Source of the DNA: Flammulina velutipes
Lineage: Eukaryota; Basidiomycota; Agaricomycetes; Agaricales; Physalacriaceae
Length of the DNA: 64,000 nt
Reading direction: 5' to 3'
Assembly (NCBI GenBank): GCA_011800155.1
Contig: CM022377.1
Span: 744,001 to 808,000, forward strand
Each line of letters opens with the position of its first letter. Position 1 is the first letter of the stretch. Positions 9,140-21,039 of this stretch are shown here, piece by piece. The notes beneath the pieces are model-generated. The model worked only from the letters and a program-made list of their open reading frames with translations. It was not told the origin of the DNA and made no database searches. A program made the position numbers and the translations under genes.

Positions 9140-12100
9140 ATGGACAAGTTTGCTACGTTAGAGCCTACGAAACTATACGCATCAGCAGCGTCGACCGGTG
9201 CACGTCTGCTATCACGAAACCAGCCTTCAAAAGCGCCAGAAACACCGCTAGTGGGTCGTCTGCCATCGGATCTCCATCTTCTGGTTCTCTCTTACCTTCC
9301 CATCCCCGATTTCTGCGCATATAGTCGCTCTTCGCGTTCTACAAACAATCTCTCGCGACACGAATCAATATGGGAACAACGATGGAAAGCCCTCGGTGTC
9401 GATGAGCACTCGTTGGGAACGGTTCTTGAGGACCTGGATGCCAAATCCAAGGGAAAGGCCGCAGCAAGTCGCGCAGCAGCACCGCCGACCATCGCCGTGG
9501 ATGATGACTTTGGTGATTTCGCCACGGTCGACGTGCTCAGCCCGTCGCCGGCTGAAATGGGCGACTTTGTCGGTGCGTTCGATGGGCTCTCGATGGCCGC
9601 TGGACCGTCGCCGACGTCGGATTCTTCATTTCGGACAAAATATATACGTGCGCATCGTCTGCTGAAGCCCCTCACCCAAATCCTATCGGCGCCCCCTCAT
9701 GCTGTCCTCAATAATCTGTCGGACTGGATAGCGCAGACGCCCCGCCATGAAGCACAGACGCTGCGCCTGCTGTCGCTCTTTCTCTCTCCCTCCATACAGC
9801 CTCTTCGCCAATGGCAGTCCCTGGCGTCGTCCCTCAGAGCCGCTATGGACCGCTTCGACGCCAATCTCCTCGCTGCATTCGATTTGGCGGACGGCAAGGC
9901 GGACGAAGCTGGCATGCGAGACGCCGCGTCCTCGAGTTGGGAGATTTGGGACAGAAAAGGTGACTGGGAAATGGGCAAGGTCTGGGCTGAAAAACGCGAG
10001 ATCTTTTATGTCCAGGATAGGTGGAATCCAATGGACAACTTTACGTGAGTGAGCTACCTTGTGCGTTGCATGCCCGTTGAACATTCGCTAGACAGGGCGA
10101 CAAACTTGATTTTGACGCCATGGATAACTTCATGACCGCCGTTCTCGATGCCGTCAAAGAGCACGGATCTCGCGCAGTGCGTGTTTTCCCGCCTGTATCC
10201 GATGTCCTCCTCTCGTTCGCTCACCGTGTTGCTTCAGAAGTCGTACGTCGCCACTTCACTCATCTCTAGTGCCAATTCTCAACTGATGCATGTAGATAGG
10301 AGAGTATGTCACCTCCCTTCTGACGCGCGCGAGAGAGATTTCGAACGACATCTATTTGCGAGCTGCGGCTGCCACCTTCAAGGAGTCATGGAGGATGGTT
10401 GACGCTATACTCGAGGCCGCCAAAACCAATCCAACTTTTGATTTACCAGTCACGAAAGCTGAGGATGTCATGTAAGACCTCTCTCTGTTGACAATGCACG
10501 CCCTCTTCCTGACACTCCCAAGATATCAGATGTTCGAAATTAACATGGATGAATATCTTGACGAGGAGATTGAGTCGGTGAAGCACAGTCTCGATGCGAT
10601 ATGTAAGGAATGGGATCGACAAGTATGTCGTGGTAACGTTCAAATTATGTGCAAAGCTGACATATCCTTCTTAGCATGCGATGACCACCAACGCGCACAC
10701 CGGGACAGCTCGCTTCCTCGTTTCTCACAATCCCGCACAAGTGAAGCGCAATTTGTTGGCTTCGTTCACGGACGTCCTTCTTCTACCGGTCACCATCGTT
10801 CCTCGGACTGTAGGAGCAGTGGGCGGTGCTATCATGACTGGTGGAACGGCAGCGGCTCAAGGACTCGCGATGCTTAATCCTCAGCGTTGGGGCGGAAACG
10901 CCAGTGGGAGTGGTTATTCAAAGAATCTGAAGGATGAAGAAATGCTGTTCGAACTTCCTGACGAGGATGAGAATGAGACTTTCACGGAGAAAGAGAAACC
11001 AACGCTAGATTTAGACAAAGGTAAGCTGCTCAACTCTGGCGTTTCGATATTTAACAATTCGAACTCCTACAAGAATCCGATGCCAACACCCCCACACCGC
11101 CGCCGTCATCCTCGCGCAAGAGTGCGGTCATAACACCGCTAACAGCCAGCTCGGGCATAAATCAGATGGACTTGCTTTTATCTCTCGATGTCGCTCTGGA
11201 GCTCATACACTGTGATCGAGAAGCGCTCAAGCGTGTAGAGGCATTTGCCAACTATCCTGGACACTATGGGCACCGAGTGCGAGATACCATCGAGGAGATA
11301 TTCATACTGATGTTGCAAGCAATGGGTGTGCGCCATATCAACCAAGGTTTTGGAGAGTGAGTTCTTCTCCACTGTCGTTGGCCAGATGATTGATCTTTCA
11401 GCATAGGGCTACGAAACAGTTAACTGCGTACAAACCTGCGGAACACGAGGATACCAATGGCGTAGCGCCTTTACTTCAGTTTTTTGAACTGGTCCATGTC
11501 GGCGATACGATACAGTCGATGGTTCATGTGTATTTTGATAAGGAACTGGTATGTTTCCATTCTTCCTTTTCCTGTCTCTATTTTGATGATTCCCTCCAGG
11601 CTCCGCATATAGATCGAACTGACTTCTTGAACGCTGTCGTACGTGAGAAGAAGCGTTTTGAAAACAGCTTGGATGACTGTGTGGCTGGAGGTCTAAACGC
11701 TGGTACTGAGGTGCTCATGAACCAGGTCAGGGTTTGAATGCACGGCATGGTGGTTAACTAACTCTTGTTAGGTTGAGCACATCATCATTACATTGACAAA
11801 GCCCCGTGAATACTACCCAGCGGAGGATGATTCAATGGATCTAGGTCCTACGAAAGGATGCACGGAAGCCATAAAATGTCTCGAGATGCATTGCAAGCTC
11901 TTGAAAGGCAACACGAACCGGGAAGTTCTTGAGGTGTTCCATCAAGAGGTGGGGATACGGTTGATCGGGTTTGTAACCTTTTCTCTATCGATGTTGTCTC
12001 CTGATTTTGGCGTCCATAGAATCCTACAGAAGCATATCAAGCGGCAGATCATCTCGCTGAATGGCGGATTTCAGGTCATCGCAGACCTCAACGCTTATTA

Positions 12101-12420
12101 TTCTTTCATTGCGTCTCTAAGGATCCCGGCTATTGCCCAGGAGTTTTCGTATCTCAAAATGTTAGGACATGTGTATGTTGTTGAAGACGCGAAGGATCTG
12201 GCTCAGATTGTACGGGATGTTACGAGATATGGTGGGGCTTATCGGCCAGAGGTAAGGCGCTTCCATGTCCCAAGTGTTGGTTGCTTGACGCTGATATGCC
12301 CAATTTGCGTAGGATATCTATGAGTTCATTCAGCGCCGGTCTGACTGGAAGAAGATTGAAAAGATAGTTGATCAGACGATGTATAACTTGAGTTTCAAGG
12401 ACGATTGTGTTATTTGTTAA
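9140..12420 (+). CDS. rcy1: Recyclin-1 / Pof6-type F-box protein with Sec10-like exocyst domain
   Basis: Eleven exons: 9140-10044, 10092-10242, 10296-10471, 10523-10622, 10675-11020, 11074-11356, 11407-11548, 11600-11725, 11772-11968, 12020-12251, 12313-12420; 921 residues, all phases consistent. An F-box (LPSDLHLLVLSYLPIPDF, about residues 41-58) is followed by a low-complexity acidic linker and a long helical region resembling Sec10/recyclin. The protein ends CVIC, a CaaX box, as fungal recyclins do. By family it recruits SCF components to endosomes and works in membrane recycling and exocytosis; the CaaX Cys would be prenylated for membrane anchoring. The gene is tail-to-tail with the amidohydrolase, only 11 bp apart. 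Confidence 0.88.
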
Positions 12421-12431
12421 CAATGTATGCA

Positions 12432-14956
12432 TTATTGCGCCACACTAAATGTATTGTCGGTTACCTCGAAAAGATCTACATTCCCTTTGGCCGGCGAGAT
12501 GACGGCAACAATCTTCGCCTCAAAGTCAAATAAACTGCCAGACCTTGAGACGACAAGGTCGTCACTGGTAGATGTGATACCCAACAGATGTTCCAGGTTT
12601 GTTGACGCAAGTGCAAGCGCGTCCGCTTCTGATATTTTCCCAGAAGCGCTGAGTGCAGCCTGGTTAAAAAATTAAGAATTCAATAGAATATGATAGCACA
12701 TGAAGGAAAACTTACCCATCCAACATCGAATCTCGTGCTTCCCGCACTCGATTTTTCCGTGATACCAATCCCGACCGTGACATTATGAGCTCTCAAAACA
12801 CCAAGAGCGGTGTCCTCCGTAAGAGGAGGGCCACGCAAGCTGCGTTGAAGAAATGAGGATCAACAGCTCCAATACCAATGAGTTGGATACGTACAATCGT
12901 CTTCCCTCCCAAGTAATCGAGAATGAGCGAGAAGGCATCAAAACGACGCCGATATCCGCCTCATTAAGTTCAGTTGCGAGTAGATGGGCTTCCGCCCCTC
13001 CTGCGAAGGTTATCTTGAGTCTTTGTCCCGTCTGAGCCTCTACTTCCTTCTTGAGCAGGATGAGCGTAGCCATGATGTCCGCATTCTCGACGTGAACAAC
13101 GAGAGTTGTCTCGCCCTACCATCACATCACATGAGCCAGAGATCTTCTCGCAAAGATATGTCTTCCGTACCCTTCGAACACCTTCAAACGCTTGGCTGGT
13201 CAATAGCGTATTGCGTAAAGCCGCTATCTGAGTGCTGACGCTGAGCGCAGAGTTCATCGTCAGAACAACATGGATCCCGCCAACATCCTGGAAAACAGCA
13301 CCCTTCTCGAGCTTGTGTGCTGCACCGGTAGAGAACGCTGTGCTGTATCCCGCAGTGAAGCGAAGCGGAGCCGTAACTCCCGTCGTTACTCCCGAGCGGT
13401 ATGCTAGTCTATGTGTAAGGTATGATCAGTTGGCTCTAGATGTATCGGGAAGTCACCAACAGCATATCGCGACTCTCGAAGAGTAACCCGTCCACAGCGC
13501 GGATAAGAGCAGAGCTGCTGGAATAGGCTGTTGGGGATCCATCATTGGTACTATCTTCAGCCGAAATGTGTTCCAACCCCAGTGTGCTACCGAAGCTCGT
13601 GAGTCCCGGGCTGAGAAGGCGGTATGTCAGAAAGCTAGGAGGGAAAATAGTCATTTTCTCACGAAATGGTCCCTCCATCCACATCGATCCATTTGGCACT
13701 GGCATAAGAAGACGAGGATGTTTCAGGACAAGATCCAATGCAGACAATCTCCCCGTTCTCAACGATAACCACGCCGCCTGAGGACTCGGAAAACGCATTG
13801 ACGATAGTCCCGCCAGTCTTGATAAACAAACTGGACACATTCGCAAATATCACGGTTCCATGAGTAGTAGTGCCCGTAGTGAGAGGTGGGAGCCCGTCGT
13901 ACTTTACAGCATCCTTCGCGTCTTGTTCGAAATCTGGAGTATCAGGGGCCTTCTGCAACGCCGGTGGTTTTGTAGACGAATGTGGGTCCTTGAGTTGCGG
14001 GATACCATCGATGTACACTTGCTTGGGTGTCGCGCCGAGGGCTAATGGGTGACTATCCCAGATAACGAGGTCAGCATCGTAACCTGATCCATCGCATGAG
14101 AAATATCAATATCGGCGAGATAGTATCACCTACCTGGCTTGATATAGCCCACACGATGATCCAAACCAGCAACAGTTGCAGGTGTAGAAGTGACAGAAGC
14201 AAGTGCCAGGTTGCTCGGAAGGCCAAAGTAGTGGGCTTGTTGGGCTTCGAAGAGCAGATGACGCGAGTTCAACAGAGGATGATCACTCTCTTTCGATATT
14301 AGACTAAGATTCAATCATTTTGAAAGTTCCTCGGTAAACGTACCTTCATGACGACCTGTATACCATTGTCTGCCAAAATTTTGGGTGCGAATTCCGATCC
14401 TCGGTATGCCTCGCGCTTGTAACGAGCGGTGGTGGCATAGAGAGCAACAGCAGGTGGATGACCTTTGCACGGTATTTGTATGGGTATCGGGGGAAAGGCA
14501 GTCAACCGAACTAACCGTAGGCTTGCTTAAGAAGGTCGGGAACCAAGTACGTTTCATGTGCATGATGGAACGCAGCGATCGAGAAGTTGAACTCGTTGGT
14601 CAACTAAAACTAACTATTAGTCCCAAAGAATCGTCGAGATTACAAGGCAGGTTTCTTACCCGCACGATCCCATCCAGGTCCACTGCTTCGTAGCAGTGAG
14701 TATGTACCTTTACGCGTCCTCTCAAGACATCTACAAGGGCTTCCCATTGAAGGTCATCCGGAAATTCACCCAGGCCATCCCATTGACCCGCAGATGCCGC
14801 AGCGCAATATGTATCCTGTTTTTCTTTGATCTGTCGAGCGGTATTATAGGCGTTCCTCATGTCCCAAATGTTATCCATTCGAGTCTGAGAGTAAGCCTTG
14901 CCTGTACGAATGATGAATAGGGTATAACCAAGCTGAAGCAACGCACTGGGATTTTC
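12432..14956 (-). pseudogene. Amidohydrolase (CE9-like), 3' part, severed by Plavaka element
   Basis: Eleven exon pieces: 14956-14947, 14901-14660, 14603-14516, 14462-14344, 14287-14134, 14083-13663, 13610-13461, 13408-13171, 13115-12895, 12839-12716, 12659-12432. They encode the back two thirds of a metal-dependent amidohydrolase, starting at ENPSKAYSQTRMD. Metal-ligand regions KVHTHCYE and FHHAHETY are visible, and the frame stays open to TAA at 12432. Joined in phase with the part at 21040-21954, the pre-insertion gene would have coded for 935 residues. The 6,081-bp transposon sits inside exon 3, so no normal message can be made. An internal ATG could start a shortened protein, but without the first metal-binding HxH it should be inactive. 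Confidence 0.8.
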
Positions 14957-14958
14957 TC
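14957..14958. repeat. Target-site duplication (left) of Plavaka element A
   Basis: TC here and TC at 21040-21041 flank the element. Removing the element and one TC restores an in-frame exon reading HACGENP on the minus strand. Confidence 0.75.
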
Positions 14959-14966
14959 CATCAGTA
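14959..14966 (+). repeat. Left terminal inverted repeat of element A
   Basis: CATCAGTA; its exact inverse complement is at 21032-21039. Confidence 0.8.
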
Positions 14967-14994
14967 AATCTACATTTTAATTGCCGGCTTTTCC

Positions 14995-15075
14995 GGCCTT
15001 TTTGACTTGTTTGAGGTCAACAACAAGTTGACAAGTTAGAACAAGCCGCAAGTTCGCAATCAAGTGACAAGCTAG
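14995..15075. repeat. Left subterminal ACAAG repeats
   Basis: Five ACAAG/CTTGT cores occur within about 80 bp (for example GACTTGTTTG, AACAAGTTG, GACAAGTTAG). The same cores recur six times near the right end. Such arrays bind transposase in CACTA elements; here that role is inferred. Confidence 0.55.
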
Positions 15076-18000
15076 TATTCATCTGGATCTGTGGTACCCA
15101 GTATATTACAAGATAATAGTTCAAAAGCGTGATGGTCTGAGTATTTGTTAACATAAAACGACGAAAAATAGTCTAATGTATCGTAGTAATCAAAGTTCTC
15201 TGGCACAGGTCGAGTACCAAACACGGGAAGTAAATGGGCGCTGCGTACAATTGAGTCCAGATGAATAACCTCTAACGTCCTCTCGCCCGTGCGCAAAATC
15301 TCTGGGTGCACGACCCACATACCGACGTCAGGATCTGGCTCGTCCCCTCTACACACAAACCACTCAACCAGTGCACACGAGTATTCCTTGTCGCCGTGTG
15401 CAAAGGAGAAAAGGAGACGTGTCCGAGCAATCTCCATGCCCTCCATACCAGGTTGCTCCTCGTCAACCGTCACGAAGACTGTATCATAGCGTGGCTTCTT
15501 TCCACGCCATGCGGGGCACGAGCGAATACGCTCCTGATGCATCCCCCCGGCGCCGCAGGTATCACTGGGTGAGAAATAGCGAGCTACTGCAGAATGGTAG
15601 ACGGATATCGGGGAACGGATTCTAGGGCATTCGATGAGCGGAATGTTGGCCGGGGACTCGTCACTATCTGGGTGATGGTCGGCCCACAGAAATCGTTGAA
15701 GCGCTTCCGGGAGATGGGGCTCATTGACATGAGCAGCTAGTTTATCGAGATATCGAGGATAACCACGAGCTGGAGACAGGTTAGCGTGTATGCAGTATTC
15801 ATAAACTTGTAATGCCTACCTTTTGTAGCAGCCAGCTTAACACTTGCGATCACAGCAGGTCCGTTCGATGGTCCCTCGTCATCACCGTCCTCCGGGTTTT
15901 CCTGGTCTGGTGGAGGTGCCTCTGGGAGCGTCCCCGCAAGAGCCATGGCACGATAAAAGGAAGTCGTCCCTATAGTCATACCATGATCTGCAAAGCGACG
16001 CTCAGCGGCAAGCATCTTGTCCAGACGCGAGATTGTTTGCAGCATCTGGCCAAGGGCATTGTGCCGACTGGATCGTCGCCACGGCTCCTTGATAGCTTTG
16101 ATGTGTTTCGATTCTGTGATAGACGAGCAGAGGCCATTGGGAGCACCGAAAAGGTAGATTGAGGGGACATAATGCATGAGTGAGTGCTGACGCGGGAGCG
16201 AAATGGATTCGCGAACACCGGTGGTGATGAATACTTGGCGGTGCTCGTGAAATTCATCCAAAAGGGTGTCCATCACGTCGAGGTCCTCCGCAGTCAAAGA
16301 ATTGCGTCGCGCCATGTAACAGAAGTCGAGGAAGCGTGATATTGCCTTGAGCATTTCAGGTGGTACATAACCTGCAATTGCGGCAAGATACACCTAACAT
16401 TGAAGCGGTTGAGAGGGTGATATAGTACTACTGGGAGAACATTTACCTTCATTAAACACTTTGAATCATCCCCCGTCCACTGCGTAAAATCCCGCCCATC
16501 TGGGAAGCGACGTAGCCCAGGAAATATGGGTACAGCAGAAACACTGGTAAAATTTGTCAGTGTAACCGACAAGTTTACAGCATAAACCAAGAAACTTACC
16601 GATGGTCAATGTCCTCTATAATCTCAAGGGCTCGTTTCGGAGGATGGGTTTCATACAGATACTCCATTACCCACTCGACGAGGTGATCTTTGAAAGTACC
16701 CTTGATAGACTGGTGAAGAAGGTCCGGTGAGATGAGTTCGTATATTTCTGCACGCGGGAAGCCATCTGTGAAAGGCTGACATTCATGAGCATCATCGGTG
16801 CGACGGAATTGTAAAAACGTACAATAATGTCGTGGCGAATGCCAAAGTCATCCCACAGAGTTCCTGGGTCGAAGATTTTGATTAAAAGATCAGTCTTGTC
16901 CTGGGTACGGCGGCGAGCGCCCAAACCGTCGAGATTGTCGGGCCTTGAGGTACACCTATGTGTGGTTAGGGACCATATTCCGCCAGTAGTAAAGAACATA
17001 CTTCGGACACCATCCTTGCACAATAGCAGACAACCACACCTGCTCAGGGTAGTCGGCAATATATGGACCAAGAGTATAAACGACGCGTCGATAATACCCG
17101 TCAGCACAGCGCACAATATCGGGGGTCGTCATGTAAGGCTTCAATGGAGCAAAGACACGAGCCAGACACGCATGATATAGCTGTCTGCAAAAACGCTGGT
17201 AATCCTCGCGTTTCCGGTGTCGTTTGCTGGCTGAATAACGTGTGAGTCTGTACATGAAATCCCGAGAGTAAGACACATACCCTTTGGAATTGGCAAGAGC
17301 GCAAGTGGTAGCACAGCTTCGCCGTGGCCCCGCCGTGCAATGTTGGTGAGGTTCCCTGGTGATCCATAGACGGGATGGTATTCTTGGTGACCAGTAGCGA
17401 CTGAGACCGTTGTCTTGTCGCTGCCTGATACCGTAGGGACAACCATACAGCCTTCGTTTAGCGGGTCTTTACAGATTTCATCCTACTGTGGTGTGAGTAT
17501 TGATAAACAACGGAGATGAAAGACGACGTGCCGCTTGCTTCCAAACCCAATTACCCGACATTAAATTAGACAAAATTCGTTTGCCCTTCCCGTTGAACTG
17601 CCGATATGGCTTGTAGTTCATCTTGCCATCCTTAAATGCCGACGAGCCTAGCTGGTGACGGAAAACGGTGAGACTGTTCCGCGTCGAGAGCTCATATGTT
17701 TCGGTCATCCATTTAGGAGGTGTACCGGGTGGTAGTGGCCCCGTGTAGCGGAAATTGACGAGTTCCCAGGGAGCGTCGCCATGTTGAATCATGTCGATGG
17801 TCTCGTACAGATCCTCTGCGCTAGTCCAGGGAACCGAGGAAGCCCCATTGGTTGCTCGCATTTCAACGGCTGCCCACCAGTCCAACATCGCATTGATGCT
17901 GCTAGCTGAGCTCTGCGCCTTGACGAAGTGATATTGGGCAAAGTCGAATTCTTCTCTGTCGTTGAATGGGGCCCAATCTCCTTTCTGCTGCTGCGGTTCC

Positions 18001-18286
18001 ATGGGTGTTGGCGGCGGTGGAGAGAAAGGAGGGAGGGTTCGTCCCAAAAAATCACTCTTCTCCGCTAAGATGAATTAGAATGACCGTCTAGGCAAGTCAG
18101 TTGATTCTCACCAGTCGCTTTGCCGTGATACTTGTAGGTGAAAGTTTCGCCTGTCTCTGAATTTGCTGAGCCAGGAGGCGGACTGATGGGACGATGTGCA
18201 CTGTTCCGATGCTGTGTGAGACCAGAGCGGCCATGGAATGTGCGAAGACACTCGGGACAGATTTTTATGCTTGTGTGAGGTGGCAT
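15072..18286 (-). CDS. Plavaka transposase, copy A (intact)
   Basis: Nine exons: 18286-18112, 18064-17532, 17482-17281, 17230-17002, 16955-16823, 16775-16600, 16543-16447, 16393-15820, 15769-15072; 938 residues. Intron 2 appears to use a GC donor. An N-terminal C2H2 finger (Cys10, Cys13, His26, His31) is followed by the conserved Plavaka core: DKTTVSVATG, PYIADYPEQVW, DLLHQSIKGTFKDHLVEWV, QWTGDDSK, then PNGLCSSITESKHIK and the C-terminal GGMHQERIRSCPAWR. By family it cuts and pastes its element through CACTA-superfamily chemistry; I did not assign the catalytic acids. I chose the ATG at 18286; an in-frame ATG at 18388 lies almost on top of the divergent gene start. The G6 run that is frameshifted in copy B is intact here. 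Confidence 0.88.
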
Positions 18287-18408
18287 AGGACAAAAACCCT
18301 GGATACCTTGTTTGGCCGTCAGATTCGACAAGCCAACCAAAACACTACTAAACACTGACCTGGCAGTGCCTCGCGTTTTTTTGCGCACATTATTGCCAAC
18401 CAGATATC
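18287..18408. promoter_or_regulatory. Bidirectional promoter region of element A
   Basis: Only about 122 bp separate the start codons of the divergent transposase and accessory genes, so both must share this promoter. I see no clear TATA box. Confidence 0.45.
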
Positions 18409-20736
18409 ATGGTTCGCCGTTCAGCACGCAATGCCCCAGTTGTCTCCCTTAATCTCGACGTCTTTGATGACATTGCCACGGGCGAGCCAGTGGCTATGGA
18501 TGTTGACCCAAGCACAGAGCCGACACCGGTACGGGCAACAGTCGGGAAACGCAGTCGTAGCAAGAAGGAGGTCTCTGCGACGGTGACCAAGAAGCCTAAA
18601 AACAACCAAGTATGTCTGTCTCTACTGCGAATGGAGGACTCATAGAACACTGCTTACCTGCACTTAGAAAATTATTCATGGCAACGGCGATGGCGACGCA
18701 GGACCATTAGAGCTCGCTAGCCCAATGTTCCCTGATAGGACTACTTTGCCTATCACACGTGGTGGTTCCGCTGCAATGCCTGCACCGATGGAAGATGCAG
18801 AGCTAGAGGAAGACATTGCCACGAAAAAAAAACGTATCAATAAGGCTGGTAATGAGGTTAGTCGGTGCTTCCAAGTGACAAACAATCTATCTCACCTTTT
18901 CCAGCCACAGAGACGTTCCCTCCCAGAACGCCAGAGCCGACCAAAGGCATTGGGCTTTGATGTTCCGACCACTGTTCGTCGTTCTTCAGATGAGGTGGCA
19001 GCCGCTACAGAGGAAGCAAAAGCTGCTGCTGAGCGTCGCCAGGAGGTCCTGCGTCGTCATGAGGAGGAGCTTGCAGAACTTGAGCTCCGTGAGGAGGATG
19101 AGGATTCGATGCATGTCAACGACCGCATCGCTAGCGTGGACAAGCATATGTCTGACGAAGAATCGGACTTGGAGACTGTGAAGAAGCCAATCAAGGTATG
19201 TTTTAGTACTACTTGGCTATGCAAGATGACCTTACCTTTCCACAGAATCGCAAGATATCCGTACAAGAAGTGCGTCAGGCTGTCGAAAAGAAGAAGAAAG
19301 AGCTGAGGGTCGGGCGTGGGAAACACATCGACGAAGAAGTCAATTCGTACGTACAAATCGAGTATCGCTGCCGAGCCGAATTGACTCCTCTTCGCAGAAC
19401 CAGCTCAACACGCAAAGGAGGTCGAACACAAGACAAATCGCCAGATCCACTTGACCATGGGGGCCTTGGTGATGAACAAGCTCAAGCAGTGAAGCCCAAA
19501 ACACCCAAAGCGAAAGGCCGTCCTACGACGGTAAGTGATCTGAATCAACTCTTACATACATAATAATCAATTCGTTCTAGACGGTGTCTATCGAAACACT
19601 CGTTTCTCCTTCCATCGCTGCCACGCCCACACCCAAGCATGCCAAAGGCTCGAGGAAACCAATCACGACGCCGGCACAGAAACCAAATGTCAACAAGCAA
19701 GCATCCACCGAGTCAATCGACGAGTCCCAACTTCCCGCATTTGCGATATCATTGTGGAAGGCAAAATTCCTACCCTCGCTTTATGCATGCTTCTATGCTT
19801 CAGACAATCCCTTCAACGGATGGGCCAAGGACTTAGATCTGGTCGCAGTTCTTCAGACGGTGTTGGACGACGTGTACGATGGTAACACGTACAAGGTGCA
19901 GTTGAATGATAGGATCTGTAATATGGTGCGTCTGTTCGTCCTTCTATTGTTGCGTTGATTTCTGATTCTGCTTGCGTAGGCTTATTCTCGTATCTGTGAA
20001 AAGCGCTCGCAGTTTGGTCGCCGTGCCCTTCATGTCGTGAAGAACAGTGTCTTCAAGGACACCGTTGATGCAACCATCGCCGAACCAAAGCTTGCGGCGT
20101 TTTGCAAGTATGCGCTACAAGCGAACGGACCTGCACTCTGGAAAGTTCCGGGACCTCCGTCTAGCATTCGCAAAGTCGACGCGTCTCTCATTGCCAGTGT
20201 ATGTGTTCATCTTATCGATATGTTTATGTTCTCACATTCTCTAAAGGACCCTAGCGGACTTTTTGAGTCAGATACCTTTGTCAATGTCTTCAGCTTCGTG
20301 GTTGGGGATTCCCTTAACGTGTCAGCTGCACACTATGGTGACCCCATTGGAGCTTTGGTACTGTCAGCAGCCGCGGTACGTGATAGCTTACCGCTATTTG
20401 TGCATTGGAGCTAATCCGTGCTCGTAGATTGAACGGGCCTTTACGCTCTGCTCTTACGGACGTGTCCCCACCGCCAAAGAAACGACAAACTTCAGTACGA
20501 CTGATCCGGTGTTGGATGAAGCTGTCGAACAGTACATGGAAACCGCGAAGAAGCTCTCGCCACGGCGTTGGCGCCGCCTTCTTGTTGAAGTCTTTCAGTG
20601 TGTAGATGAGGCAGATCCCGAGACCAGAACTACCAAATCCACGCCGTCTGACGATCTCGAGGATCCCGACGCACTCAAATACAGTCGCGCAGCGCTGTAC
20701 GTTCCCAGCAGCCCCATCTGCAGTGACGAAGATTGA
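18409..20736 (+). CDS. Plavaka-associated accessory protein of unknown function, copy A
   Basis: Nine exons: 18409-18609, 18668-18856, 18905-19195, 19246-19346, 19398-19530, 19581-19925, 19980-20198, 20247-20375, 20428-20736; 638 residues, all phases consistent. The N-terminal half is charged and probably disordered, with basic patches (GKRSRSKKE, KKKRINK, KKKKELR) that could serve for nuclear import or DNA contact, and an Ala/Glu/Arg-rich coiled-coil stretch near 150-200. The C-terminal half (about 360-600) looks folded, with FCKYALQANGPALWKVPGP and YGDPIGALVLSAAAIERAF. I recognise no named domain. It is transcribed divergently from the transposase and conserved in copy B, which implies a role in transposition or in regulating it. 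Confidence 0.78.
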
Positions 20737-20884
20737 TCTCACTGTCGCTATATCACACTTTATCCCAATCCTAGTCTTGAATCTGCGCACCACCCAACTC
20801 TCTATATATCATACTTGTGATTACTGTAGTAAGAATACTAGTTTTAACCCATTTCCGAGCTCCTTGTGCCAAATTGTGTGAATG

Positions 20885-21039
20885 ATGTCGACTTGTCTAC
20901 TTGTCGCACTGATTGCGTGAAAAAAAAAGGTCCACATTGCGGCAAAACAGACCTAGCTGGAAGCTTGCGGCTTGTGGGCTTGTTTCATCAAATTTGGCAG
21001 GGGACAAGTTCACACAAGCCGGATGCGGAAATACTGATG
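20885..21039. repeat. Right subterminal ACAAG repeats and right TIR
   Basis: Six ACAAG/CTTGT cores occur between 20890 and 21025, then TACTGATG at 21032-21039. This mirrors the left end. Confidence 0.55.

Larger units (their letters stand above)
14959..21039. mobile_element. Plavaka (CACTA-like) DNA transposon, complete copy A, 6,081 bp
   Basis: The ends are perfect 8-bp inverted repeats, CATCAGTA at the left and TACTGATG at the right, with looser similarity beyond. The target duplication is 2 bp (TC). Subterminal zones carry repeated ACAAG motifs in both orientations, as in CACTA elements. It carries a minus-strand transposase gene (15072-18286) and a divergent plus-strand accessory gene (18409-20736). 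It is inserted in exon 3 of the amidohydrolase gene. A near-identical copy starts at 59266. The transposase model is unbroken, so the element may be autonomous. Confidence 0.9.

Noticed and set aside
18287..18388. Upstream start MRKKTRG for the transposase
   Set aside because: In frame, but it lies only about 20 bp from the divergent gene start and precedes the conserved MPPHTS start of the zinc-finger region; possible but less likely.
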